A DNA stretch of 37,566 nucleotides, taken from positions 1-37,566 of the forward strand of contig JAIPMN010009706.1 in assembly GCA_020650975.1 (NCBI GenBank). Reading direction: 5' to 3'. Positions 12,401 to 25,953 of the stretch are shown in pieces. The translations under genes were made by a program, and so were the position numbers. The notes beneath the pieces are model-generated. The model was given only the letters and a program-made list of their open reading frames with translations, had not been told where the DNA came from and made no database searches. The stretch's first letter is position 1. Each line of letters starts with the position of its first letter. Source of the stretch: Apostichopus californicus (lineage: Eukaryota; Echinodermata; Holothuroidea; Aspidochirotida; Stichopodidae).

Positions 12401-15400
12401 TGGATCTTGAATCACTTCAAAGATCTTTTGGTGACACATTTTAGTGTTATCGACCAGCGGTATTTACAAATACGTTATCTAGTAGCATGGACACTTCAAA
12501 TTTCGGACACCTAAGCCTTAAATCACCCCAAAACTATATCTTCTGGTATAAATCACCTGAAAATATACTTGATATGGTGGGAGAAGTGTGTTATATTAAG
12601 ATGCACGGCCAAGCTTTCTTTCCTGCAAACTGTTTTCACGTTGTAAAAAAGAAGATTCTTCGTGATTGTGGAACTGGTATTTCTTTGCTAGAGTATTGCG
12701 AAATTTGGACACTCGTTCCCACAGTGTGGCGCTGGTTATAAAATTGGTGGATAGTTGCTCTTTCAGTAATTATAACAGACTTCATATATCTCCGTCATTT
12801 TATTGACAAATATGTAAGTATTTACTTGCACACGGGTCATTTTGGAGAGAAAATAACTGTAGCTTTGTACTTTTTGGTGAAATTTGGCTCTTCCTGTAGG
12901 TTGTCATGGCGAAATCGTGTATTTCTTAGGGGTGTCCGAACTTCGCAGTGTTCCGAAATTCGCAATACTGACTATATTACCATTTAACAGTCAGTGACAA
13001 CATTATCATGGGTATGATATGAAGTAAGTTTTCCTAATGGAATATTTTTCTATGCTTTTCCTCATCGGCTGGAACACGTTCTCTTTCAAACTGACAGCAG
13101 CAAATATTGAGAGGATAAAACTGTTAGCAATCCACTTATCTACTGCAAAAAGTCTGTGTAGGTAAATAATGTAAGAGTTAGAGGAACTGATGTTTCGATT
13201 CTAGCAGGGTCTCTGAAACTGTTCTAACTTTGTTTTTGTATCACTTAGCATCTGAAGAAATCCTGCTAGGATCGAAACATCAGGCTCTCTAACTTTTACA
13301 GACGATGTAACTATTACATAGACAGATATAATATAAAGATACCAACCTTGGCACCGATGAGTAAGGCCTGGAATTCCTCTAGTGTGTTGGTAGGCAGTAC
13401 TCCTGCACATTGCTGCATCAAATATTGAACCATAAAAACAGTTCCTTCTAAGCTAATCTCCTCACTGCTGTCTAATAAATTCTTTCCCAAAGATGCCATT
13501 TCTTCTACTTCTATAGATTCCAGAATCTGTTGCAGAAGATACAGAAATTAATCAACATGAAATATTTTCTTCTTGAGTAATCAATGCATCCCACCTTACT
13601 CAAGACATAGCTTGCAAGATGAAACTTGTTATGAATGATACTCATGTACAGAGAAGATCATAAAAGGTCAAAGGCCATTGGAGAACAAACAGGATTATTA
13701 CCACTAGCAAAAATCATGTCAACATTCAAGTATAAACATGAATATGTTACTCCATTCTTTACAAAAATGGTGGGAATTTTAAGGATATATAACTGGCTAT
13801 CTGAATGGATTCTTGTAGACTGTCATCCTGACTAGAATCAATTTAACTTTGAATTCACTTACATCGTAAGCATCGACATGGATGGTAGATTCTGACAGAC
13901 AATGCTCCAAGTGTTTCTGCCTGATAGCCTGTAAATTAAACAAGAGTCAATAGAGAGGGAATTATTTCATTGAACTGTAGTATATCTGATATTCAGTTTC
14001 AAACTGGTGAACTAGCTACATTGTGTCAGTACATGGAGAGAGAAGAAAGAAAGGGTGTTTGCAAGACAGGCCGAGTGCAACCTAGGTCTGGTTCAATATA
14101 GGCTGAGTGTAACCTAGGTCTGGTTCAAGACAGGCCGAGTGTAACCTAGGTCTGGTTCAAGGCAGGCTGAGTGTAACCTAGGTCTGGTTCAATATAGGCC
14201 GAGTGTAACCTAGGTCTGGTTCAAGACAGGCCGAGTGTAACCTAGGTCTGGTTCAAGGCAGGCTGAGTGTAACCTAGGTCTGGTTCAAGATAGGCTGAGT
14301 GTAACGTAGGTCTGGTTCAAGACAGGCCGAGTGCAACCTACTGTAGGTCTGGTTCAAGACAGGCCGAGTGCAACCTAGGTCTGGTTCAAGACAGGCCGAG
14401 TGTTACCTAGGTCTGGTTCAAGACAGGCCGAGTGCAACCTAGGTCTGGTTCAAGACCAGCCGAGTGTAACCTTGGTCTGGTTCAAGACAGGCCGAGTGCA
14501 ACCTAGGTCTGGTCCAAGACAGGTCCAGCTCAAAACAGGTCTGGGTGCAAACCAGGTCTGGTGCAACACATTTCCTGAGTTGGCTGTCAGAAAGTAGTAT
14601 TACATCCTTTTTTGTTAAGTGATTTCAAAATGCTCAAGGACAAAGAATTGGGACAAAAAAAAATATGGTCATGAAGTCCAAAAGACAAAGGAAACCCTGA
14701 ATTCTGCCTGATCAGCAATGCTGGGTTGTACAACAAGATTGCCACAATACATACACTATTTCAAATAAACTGTTTGTCTTACTGGTTGAACCCCTTGGGT
14801 AATTCTGAATGTCATGATATTTGGGTTGCCTTTGACAATATTATAACTGCTACAGACCAAAAACATGGCTGTGGTTTCAAATAGTTGATAATGAAATCAA
14901 TGAATTACTACATAGTAAACATCAATTCCCCCCGTCCCAGACAGGGTGATATTCTCCAGATTTACGGTTTACATAAGAAGCATTCAGATCAGCTGGGTAA
15001 ACAACTATCATTTTCCTAACAGAAAACTACCTCTTAATTCACCCCCATGCATAAACTGGCACAAATATTCACATTCCCACAAATTTATTGCAAATGAGTT
15101 GTACTTGCACATTTTCAACAACTTATAGTAAAGAAAAAATCTCTCACCGTCAAGAGGTAAGCTACAAAATCTAACGGCGCACTGACCTTGTGAAACTGTT
15201 CCGTCTTTCCAAAATGCCGAGCCCACCTTTTGGCCAGGTCAAAGTCTTTGGCTTGAAGAATGACGTCCAGGGTCTTCTGTGGGACATGTATCGTGTCCTG
15301 GGCAATGTCCTGCCACTCAGTCAGTAAAGGAATGTCTTGACTGAAAGGAGATCCTGCATCCGTGAACCTCTGTCCTTCTAGACCCTTCTGATCATTGGTG

Positions 15401-18400
15401 TACTCTACGATCTATGGAACATCAAGGAAACTCCATTTCAAATTGTTTCGAAGCTTAATGCAGTTAGAAAGCTTGGAGTTATATCCCTGCTGGCTATTTA
15501 ACTCAATTGGACTACAGAATTAAGACCACTGTATATCTAAGTCTAGTAAAATGGCACTAATTATAACCTTATTTCACCAAATAACCCATAGGACACCAAC
15601 TAAGTAACTAAGTAAATAGAATGGCCTCCCCTCCCACCCTTAAGAAATATCCATATTTCCATTTATTATGTTGAAATTGTTCAGGCAGATGATACATTTA
15701 TGCAGGCATTGAAATACTTGCATGAAAAGATACTACATGTGAAGGAACAGAAGTAATCGCAGAGTTAAATAGATAATTTTAGTTTGGTTGTTATCTCGTT
15801 AACATTAGATTGCCATGATGCCCTGATAGAAATAGATTTCCCAGAAAATTCATCCAAACTGTGATAGTTGAATGAATTCTAATCTGTTATTTTATTCATT
15901 ACATACGATACTTTCCCAATGATCTGTGCCTTCTGTATATATATGATGCTAAGGCCACCCAAACTAACTCAACAATTACCACTCATCAGTTCTATAGAAA
16001 GATACAGTCGGTAGGCATCATGACCAGTAAAGAACAGAAAATTCTAGCTATGAAACTTAGTTGAGATCTTCCTTTCAAGATCCTATGCAAACTAAACAAG
16101 CAGTAAATTAACACTGTTTCGACCAGATCAGATTCAAGCAAATCACACATATTTATTGACATACCTTTTCATAGATTTTAATCTCTTCCAACTGACGTGA
16201 GATGGCTTCATGCATAGGAGAAGGGCTTGCAACTTTGGCCAAAGACATCGCTAACAATTGTATGCAAGCAAATCCTGGTATTTTTTGAAGAAGGCTAAAA
16301 ATCATGTGCATCTGTAAGATCGGATTGGTCACTCCGAGGAGAAGTTTCCAATGGATGCCGATTCTCTTCGATTCTGACGTTGGACTGGCAGGTCGTTGGC
16401 AAGCGCAGCAAAGGACAAAGTCCCTCATGACTTGAAAGTTTGATTTCAAGGATTCTTCAAACCCTGACATATTTTCGATGAGTTGCGTCGCTTCGCCCCA
16501 TTTCTTAGCAAGAACCAATCTCTCTAAGGCATGATAGACTACGTACTGAAACTGTTTAGAGTTTTGATGGGCGAATATGCAAGCTTGGACGTTTTCAATG
16601 TTGAGAGGCTGACAGGGTCCAAAAGTGGGTGTATCGGATTCACCAGGGGTGTCTGCTACGGGCAGGATATTGGCAAAGAAAGCTCTGATGTGCCTTTGAA
16701 GAGTCGGGAAGGAGTTACTTGACATGAGGACTCTATCAAGCTCTGCGTTCTCTGAGGCATCGTAAACTCTCTCGGTTCCAAATGTCTCTTCGAACACTAG
16801 GCTCTTGTCACTCTCGAGGGAGGTACTGAAGGAGATGTTATCTATGCCTTGCGGTTGGTCATCCTCCACAGCTAAACTAGACACTCTTGCAAGAACTGCA
16901 AATAAATCAGATTTAGAGTGGAGGTATTTCATCGTCGACTCCGTCATCCGGAAATGAGAGCTTGAAGAAGACGGCGGACCAATCGAAAACAGCATATCAC
17001 TGCTCTGACCTTTCATCTCCGGAGTCGACAGTCTTCTCTTTATGTGAGCAAACTTGGCCGTTGGACTGTAAGCTAGGGTGTACCCAAAGTCCTGATTGAA
17101 CATATCCACTCGAACTTTGAACTGGAAAGACTTCTGACGCAAAAGGGTCGACCTCTTATCTAAAGAAAAGATGAAAAGTCAGCGTCCAAACAAATGTAGA
17201 AGATGTTAATTTAGTAATAAGAAAAGCAGGCTTAAACTATTATTTGAACCAAAGGTGATATAAACCCATATACAATCAGTGGAGGGGAGGGAGGGATTTC
17301 ACTTTACCTGTTTCTTCAACTCCTTGGTCATCTTCACTTCCAGAAAAGACCTCAATTTTCCCAGGAGAGAATCTGAGGGCATACTTTTCCAATTTTTCTG
17401 CAAGGAGTTGAGAAACGTGCGGTACGATGACGTTTAATAATCCAGAGTATACCTCGCCCTGTCCGGATTGGCTGTTTAGCCTCCTACCCGTGAAATCTCT
17501 TCGGAACCATTCCAGTAGCTGAGGAATGGTGATCTGTGCAAATAAAAGTTGAAGAAGTCTTGTTCTGGCTTTGTCTACAAGGACATCTACAGTCAGGCAT
17601 AAGGTCTATTTAAAGCAGCTTATTGACTTCAAATTGATAAATATTTCAATGCTAGTCCAAAGTAAAAAAAATCCACTACAAACAAAATTAACTTATTAAT
17701 TTGTTTAGTCAAGGTTCACTCCAAATGGTGAACCAAAAGTCAAACAATTTTAAATTTTGATTGTCGCATGTACATGAAACTGTCCGCTGTCAAAGAAAAA
17801 GAAGGGGATTGAGTCTAAGTCATTAATTACTTACTCAATTTCATTGATTTGGTGAGAAAAAATCTAGAATGCCCTCTTATTTTGATTAATTGTAATCCTA
17901 GTTTAAGAAATACTCAAATCTTCGAAACAAATTCTGACCAAACTCAAAGAGTAACTGTAAAGACAAAAATTTTGTATGACACAAAATGAGCTCAATAATC
18001 TTTCTTTTATGCCATTAATATTTATTTTAATATCCATATCGAGTAAGAAGTATTCTTTCGTTATGTTTCTTTTGTTTCTTGCGCGAGCACGCTCTTCATT
18101 TGAACACAACCCCTCCCCCTTTTCTTGGATCTGATGGTTTGGGATGCAGCCACATTTTAAAGTGCTATACCAATGCATATGATACCACTCAATATTATGA
18201 CTGGATTAGGGGGAGAGGAGGTGATTAGCAGATAAAACAACATCAGCGAGAGACAGCACCTGTTGTGCAGAAAGGGGTTGGGATGGGCATGAGTATACAA
18301 ATAATGAATGGTTATGAGTGCAATAGTGCAAATATTTCATGAGTTGAAAGATGGAATGTTCCATTCAACGAGGCGCAGCCAAGTTGAATGGAACATTCCA

Positions 18401-21400
18401 TCTTTCAACTCATGAAATATTTGCACTATTGCACGAATGGAAACCATTCATTATTTGTTTTATACAACACCTTCAAATTTGGATATAATTGGATGTAAAA
18501 TGCACTCATGCAACAGATTGTTTTGAACAGACAGGTTTCTCTGCTCTCTTACCATTGAGAAAAGTGCTATCCAAAAAGTATATTGCACGGTTCTATTTCA
18601 TAGCGTGCAATAGAGCGGATATTGCATGCAATCGACGAGCAATTGACCAATCAAATGGCCGGAATATAATTAGGTGTTGTATAATAGGGTTTACCTCATT
18701 CCTACTTTCATCAACCATCACTGTCTGTTCCAGGTATTGCTGCATTAACATGTCCAGTTGTTCCTCCATATCCTCTTCTCTCAGCATCTAAAGAAAGCAT
18801 ACGAAGTCAATCAGGAAACAACAGGAAGCTATGGAGGGGGAGCTCATAAAAGTTACAATACCTCGTATTGGATTCTAGAGCAGCTGGTTGGGTCTGTGTC
18901 TTAATGCTTTGTGTGGCAGACATGAACGAGCTCAACCAACATTGTTGATAAAGTTGCTGCATCATCACCACAAAAAAAAATACCCCGATAAAACAGTCCA
19001 TTATGTATCAAACTAAATATCAATACGTAGCACTCCAGGTAATCACACATTCAAAGCAGATGTTGTTAGACATTGCTTACTTTCCATATGAAAATAAAAA
19101 GTTGTTAATCTCAATAAAACAGAATGAGATTATATCAGAAAAGATTATATCTATTTAGCAATTGGCTGCACCGATTGGTGAAACGACATACTTTGTAGCG
19201 TTGTCAAAGAATAACAGACTAGCACTGACTTTAGGGAAACAATCTCTCGGCAAGATCTCAAAGGGTTTATAATGTTAATAACCAGCTCATTTGATGCTCT
19301 CCAATCATCTACTTGGAAGTCGCATTTGTCACCGGCCAACCTCTGTCACTCTCTAGTATCAAGTTATTTTGTTTTCATGTTTTGGGGTTTTTTTTTTGTG
19401 GTTCTGCACAAAATCATCACATATTGAGAACATTGTCCCATAAAACAGGAAATTGATGTCACAAACTCACAGTCAGAACAGGAGATGAGATGAAACCACT
19501 GGTGATGGCAAAGACAAGCCTGGTATCTGCATCAGGGATGTACTTAAACCAAGGATCCATAGCATGAATATCTAAAATGAATATGAATAAATTAAATATA
19601 TATATAAATTATCCATGAATAAATCAGTCAGAGAGACAATAACACTCAATATATCATTGAATATCAAAAATAGATATCTATAAGCCATTTTTTTTACACT
19701 TTTTCAATTGTTTAATTTTTAATTATTAAAAATCACTGATGAAAGAAAACTCAATCACACCTTCTTGTGACACTTAATTAAGTGTCATGCGTTAGTTACA
19801 TAATCGATTCTTATTTTCTTTCTATGTATGGTAACCTGATGATAAACAATACGAACATTAAACTATATACAAAACAACAATAATCACTTGATTTCATTCA
19901 AAATGGAGAAAAGAATGAAGAATTGATAATCCTGACACCTTTGAGATGATTCAGTGTGGTATACAATCACAACATGTTGTAATACTTAAATCAATAACAC
20001 AATGTAACTTAAGGGTACCAACAAGTATAGAACCTTCAGTTAAGCTTGCAAGACATAATATGTTTATTTTTGATTCGAAGGTTGTAAATATATTATCATT
20101 ACTTGTATCAGCTTTAGCATCCACTTACCCACCACACGATCTTCGAGAACACGACTAAATATTGAAGGAGGTGGAAGACCTTTCCGTAAAATTAAAAACT
20201 CTAGTTCAAAGGCACTGTAGAGAAAACAAAGTGGTTGGAAAGAAGGACATTGATTAGATTGCATAATATAGTAACACAATAAATAATATAATATTATAAC
20301 AAATATCATCAAATCATTTTTAAAGAAGACGGAGACATTAATTAACAATATCAGAAACCTTTTAAGTAGCTTACATGTGACATCCAGTCATCCAATTTCC
20401 ACAATTTGGACCAGTAGGAGTACTTGCATGGTAAGTTAGTAACTCAACGATAATACACATGTCCGATGAGGAGGACTTAATCGCCTCCAACCCTACCCCT
20501 CCCTCTCCCGTATGCAGTACAGATATTCAACCTCTCTCCGCTCCCCCACTCCCCCACCAAAGCTCTTGTTACTAGTTCCACCAATGAATTAATCACCTGA
20601 CTGTTCCCATTTGACCTATCCTATAGGCGTACTTGCATAGATAAGTTAACAGATCTAATGTCATGGATGTCTGTGATGTAGGAGGTTCGATTTCCTCAGA
20701 TATTCAACCTCTCTCCCATCCCCCACTCCCCCACCAAAGCCCTTGTTACTAGCTCCACCAATGAATAACTACTCACCTGACTGTTCCCATTTGACCTATC
20801 CTATAGGCATACTTGCATAGATAAGTTAACAGATCTAATGTCATGGATGTCTGTGATGTAGGAGGTTCGATTCCCTCCACTGACGGGGCCAGGTGTCCCG
20901 TCAGTGATCTGTGTCTGGTGTGGCTCGGAATGAATTGCTTCTCCTGAAAAACAAAAACAAATTAATAACATTACCACTAGAGTGCAAAACTGATTAGGTT
21001 GCAATGATAGTTCCATATCTCCCTTGATGTCATAGGGGAGGTTAACCGTGGAGGGTTGGCGGATCTTGATCGGCCAGAAGCGAGCTAGGTGGAATATCTG
21101 GTATTGTGAGACATAAATTCATGACATCTCATGTAAATCCTCACAACCGAATGCCACCAGTGATTATCTATCCTAGTGTATTTACTACTAATAAGATTAA
21201 ACATACCTTCTGTTTGCTCATGATCTGATCGTAGACGTGGTGTAGAGCTGCATGGACGAGCATCAGATTCAGGACGTTGGTGAAGAAGCAAGTCTTCTCT
21301 CTGTTTGATTCAAGCAGATTCAGGTCAACCGAAGCCAACTCCTCGCAGGCGATCTGGATGCTGTGGAACTCGGGGTGACAGGCAGCTCTGGCCGCAGCAT

Positions 21401-24400
21401 GGAGGTCAAACAGGTCTGGATCTTGCGAATTCAGGGACTGACCTATTCAACCATGGCGAGAAGAAATGATGTATAACATTGAGTATAAAAGTATTTCAGA
21501 AATACAGGAATAAAAGTAGTAAATATATATTGTTCTTTATATACTGGAATGAGATTATGTATGGAGAATAATAAGATGCTCTCTGGACAGCATTTCATTG
21601 TTGGTGACAATATAGTATTCTTTAAGATTGAATGTAGATGGAAAGTAAAGCATGCTCTTCTGATGGTCAAGTATCGGCTACGAAGATGACAAAGATGATG
21701 ACAACATTGATTTTACCTTTGAGAAAAGTTATCATTCGAGACAACAGCTCCTTAGCAACAAGTAGAGGATGTCTGGGCTTGGCATTGTCTGAGCTGTGTG
21801 CTACAGGTCCTTCATTAAGAATGTATATCCCTGACACTGGTTTGGATGGAAAGTGATCCTTTGGCTGCCTGGGGCATAAACTTGGTGGACCAAGAGAGAC
21901 AGGAATATTTGGACAGCAGCTTTGAATGATGATGTGGACTAAGTTCAGTTTCAATCTCTTGGCAACATCTTCCAACCTGTAAATGAAAAGAATAAGTGAG
22001 GAAATTAACTCTTGCCACTTTTAAAGTAGCGTAATTCGCTTCATGCTCTTAAAGTTGAAAGTATCATTCCTCACAAGTATAACATCAACCATATTCGACA
22101 GACAACTGACGGCAAAGAAAGACCAATGTAATGAGTATTTAAAGATTTGAACAAGTATTGCTTCAAATGAAAAAGTGGTCCATCCACGGTCATATAGTAT
22201 GCAATTTACTGTGGCTTCCATCTGGCACTCTTTGCAAAGAAATACTTGATAAGGATCCCACCACTAAGATAATTTGTTTGATTTTAAATTTAATCCATTT
22301 CAAGACATAATGACTACTGAGATGTCCTAACTAAGGAGAAGTCCTTGTACAAAATTTTTGCAAACTCCAGAGAGTCTGGAATTTTTGTTAGAGGAAGTTT
22401 TGAAATTTTGTCAAAGTCTTTATTCAAACATTCTGACTCTCTCTGTTGGCAGATGAGGACTGATTTTGTTTTAAAGAGGGTTATGGAAGGAAGGGGGGGG
22501 GGACTGGAATGATTTAAGATGAATCTCTCTAATACCTGACTGGTGGGATGTTGTTTTCAAACATCATTTCTCCAATCAGGTTACTAGGACTTTTACTGAA
22601 GATGACAAAAGGATTTTTAGCATTGAAAACTCCTCCTTTGAGCTCCATATCATTATCTGTGAAATGAAAAGAAAAACAGGTTGCATTGAATTTGATGATT
22701 AAAAATGTTACAATCACCCTGCCAAAGCCATTCCAAGATAAATTAAGACTGCCACAAATTAGTATTAAATCTTCTAACTGCATTTGATGCAGCAGAGTGC
22801 AGTAACATCACTGTAACAACTAACAAAACATGCCAATTATAAATACTAATTGTAAACGGAAAAACAAACTGGTGATCAACAATCTAATGGGTATCATTAA
22901 CATCATCTGTCAACTTTTGTATCCCTTCAAAATTGCTGATAACCAATACTTTTGATATTGTGAAACCTCTATGGTACAAAATATTTGTACAATTATCTGA
23001 AAACAGTCCTTACCTGGTTGCCAATCTTGTGCTTCCAACTGTAAGGATGCTAGAATACAGGCATGCTTAAATATACTAAGAAAATAGTTGGAACTCCTCT
23101 CTGGAGTAGCCCCTTCCTTGTTCCTATAAAGGTCTGACAAAACCATCCCTGTTGCTTTATCTAATGACTGCAGCAAATAACCAGAAGCCTTCAAAATTGT
23201 CTCGGCAGGGGTGGACTTTGTGGGAGATTCTACGGCAAGCTGAACTACCTCCATCGTATCGTTTGACTCTTGGCGGAGAAGACTGTCCAGTTTAGACACT
23301 TTGACAGATATATCTGACAACCTCTTATGAGAATTCTTGAAAGACGAGGAATCGAGAGGCCATCTGCAATCTGTGAGAAGTGTCCTCAAAGGATATTCAG
23401 TTTGACTCAGCTCAGTTTGGGGCTCGCCTGGGAGAGAAATCTCGCTCCACGAATTGACCAACTGATGGATTCTCGAGAGGAAAGAACAGAGCCCGAACGG
23501 TGTAGATGGGTCCTCTCTCCCCGAATCGGTCACTGGTTGTTGTTGTGCGTCTTGAACTTTCTGCAAACGGCCAACGGCCATCTCCAGCAGGTCTTTGCAC
23601 GACTGCTGCGACAGACAGAAGCTGCAAGCTAAATCAAGAATGATCATGACGGGAATGCTCAACTGTCGAAAATGATCGTTGATAGTCGAGGACGAAGTCG
23701 AAGGTTGCTGGTCTCCGATTTCTGACAACTTGAGATCAGGAAGAGATGGAAGAACGGACGACGTTAGAAGTACGTCGACTATTCCTGTCACAGATGTCGA
23801 CATCACACCGGCAGCGGCCATGGAAGCGATTCCTAAGTTTGCCTTTCTCCTTACACTGCCCGGTGAGTTTTCAATAATCCTTGTCTGTTGTTGTCTGGAC
23901 TTATTTTCTATGGTCTGAAGTTGTTGGACTGCCTTCTCCCATCTCTGACAGAAATGTACTTCAGTTGCATCTGGCTTGTCATTCATACCAAACATTTTCA
24001 CCACCTGAGAGTCAAACATTGAGAAAAAAGGTAAAGAATATGGTAAAATTTAATATGAAAACTTCTCTGATGGGTAGTTTCTTAGCAAAAGCAACATACA
24101 CAAGTTCGTTAACACCATATCATATTTTACAAGTGTAATTGCATGTCAACCAGCCCACAACGATCACAAAGATATCAAACTCAGTTATTTTATGAGGCTA
24201 TGATACATTTTAATCATCCCTTAGGTAAGTTGGTAATCTTAGTGGATTAGCAAATACTTCTTCCAGCAAAGTCTTTGTGTAATGAAGACTAATTATAGCT
24301 TACATTTGACTCAGTGGGCTTTAACTTTCTTTCAAATTCTAAGATGGAATGCACCTTCTTGAACAAATATTTCTGTATAAATTCATCTCTATTTCATTTC

Positions 24401-25880
24401 AAGTTTACAAGAATAATAATATCTTCATTTACTGATAGATTAGAAGGGCCTACCTAACACTAAACCTAAGTGGTTCAACAAAGGTCAATCAACCACTCAT
24501 TCATTTATTCACTACTTTCATTATTTATTTTTCAAATTAAGCAAACTTCTTACCTGAGCAGCCTGAGAATAGTTTCCCTTTCTCAAACACATCTTTAGGA
24601 GGGTATCATCTGTGGCTAACATTCTAGCAATAATGCTCCTGTCAACTGGAGCTGATAACTGTTGGCTTTCACTTCGCACCTTTCTGCGCCTCTTTCTGTG
24701 ACCTCTTGCCCTGCCGTTCATACTATGGGCTCCATCTAGCAGGGTTAAGGTTGTAAAGTTAGTTTAGTATCATCTTGACTTTGAAAGGTTTTATCTCTAT
24801 TTGTTCTAATGGTCAGCATTTTAGAACTGTTATCAGTTGACAAAAAGCAGGTACTTTCCTGCAATAAATCTTTTACAACACCGTAGCTTTGTGGTTAGCT
24901 AACAGAAATAACCAATTTTGTGACCACATCTGCATTCTTCCTCCCCTCATGAAATAGGAAATACTGGGTTATTCAATTTAAAATGCCTCAAACAAAACCC
25001 ATAACTTTGCAATAATAGAACCAATAAACTGAGAACTAAATCCATGTCTATCACAGCCATGACTGGACTGAGGGGGTTAGCAGATTTTCTTTTTAAATCA
25101 AACTTAAAGTACTCTGTTTTGGTCAATAAATTTCCCATAACCTATATTTACTAAAAATGCTTGCATATGATCAAACTAAGAAATCCTTCTCCAGTTTAAT
25201 CACCCACCACATGAAGGTTTATAAACAGAACAATTGATAAGATATGGTTCCTAACATTTATTGATGAGGTACGTTAATGTTAGGTTCTTCCTTGTTCCAG
25301 TATAATGAGTTGTTAACAGTAACATTTCACTAAGGTAACCCAAGAAATCTCTGTATGAAGTGAAAACTTACCAGTCGATTGTCTGTTTTCCCCACTAAAC
25401 TGTGAAAGGGTACTCTGAGAGCCACTTTCTCTGCCTGAGCTACTAACACCTACAGGAGATAAGTGTTAGGATAATAGGAGATAGGATACAAGTGTGTGGA
25501 AAGGATGTGTAATAGAGGTAGAAATGGTGCTATAAAATGACTTAATGACAAGTATCCATGCTGCACCTTCAGTGCCACAAAATGTCACTGCCACAACCTA
25601 GACATTAAGTCTGGACCACGGGCATAGCTGGACTTCTTTTTTTTTAGGGAGGTTCAATGTTTTCTAGGGGAGGCAGGCAGAACCTATTTTGTAACAAAAT
25701 GTTTTTCTGACCATTCTATGGGGGGCCTAGATTCCTATACTACCCCTCCCCCACAATCACAGTGGTTTTGACGTCACAGTACTGTCTTTAGTATTACGTA
25801 TTATTGTTATTATTATTATTATTATTAATATTATTAATATTATTAATATTATTAATATTATTAATATTATTAATATTATT

Positions 25881-25953
<73 letters not shown>

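Noticed and set aside
12487..12741. An 84-codon open frame on the plus strand
   Set aside because: It falls inside a candidate inverted-end repeat element and shows no recognisable domain.
20801..21016. A 71-codon open frame over E15 in a different reading frame
   Set aside because: The frame that joins E14 (phase 0) and E16 (phase 2), and gives the DUF547-like sequence, is a different one.
23327..24138. Several plus-strand open frames opposite exon E11
   Set aside because: They are the antisense shadow of a long, conserved coding exon.
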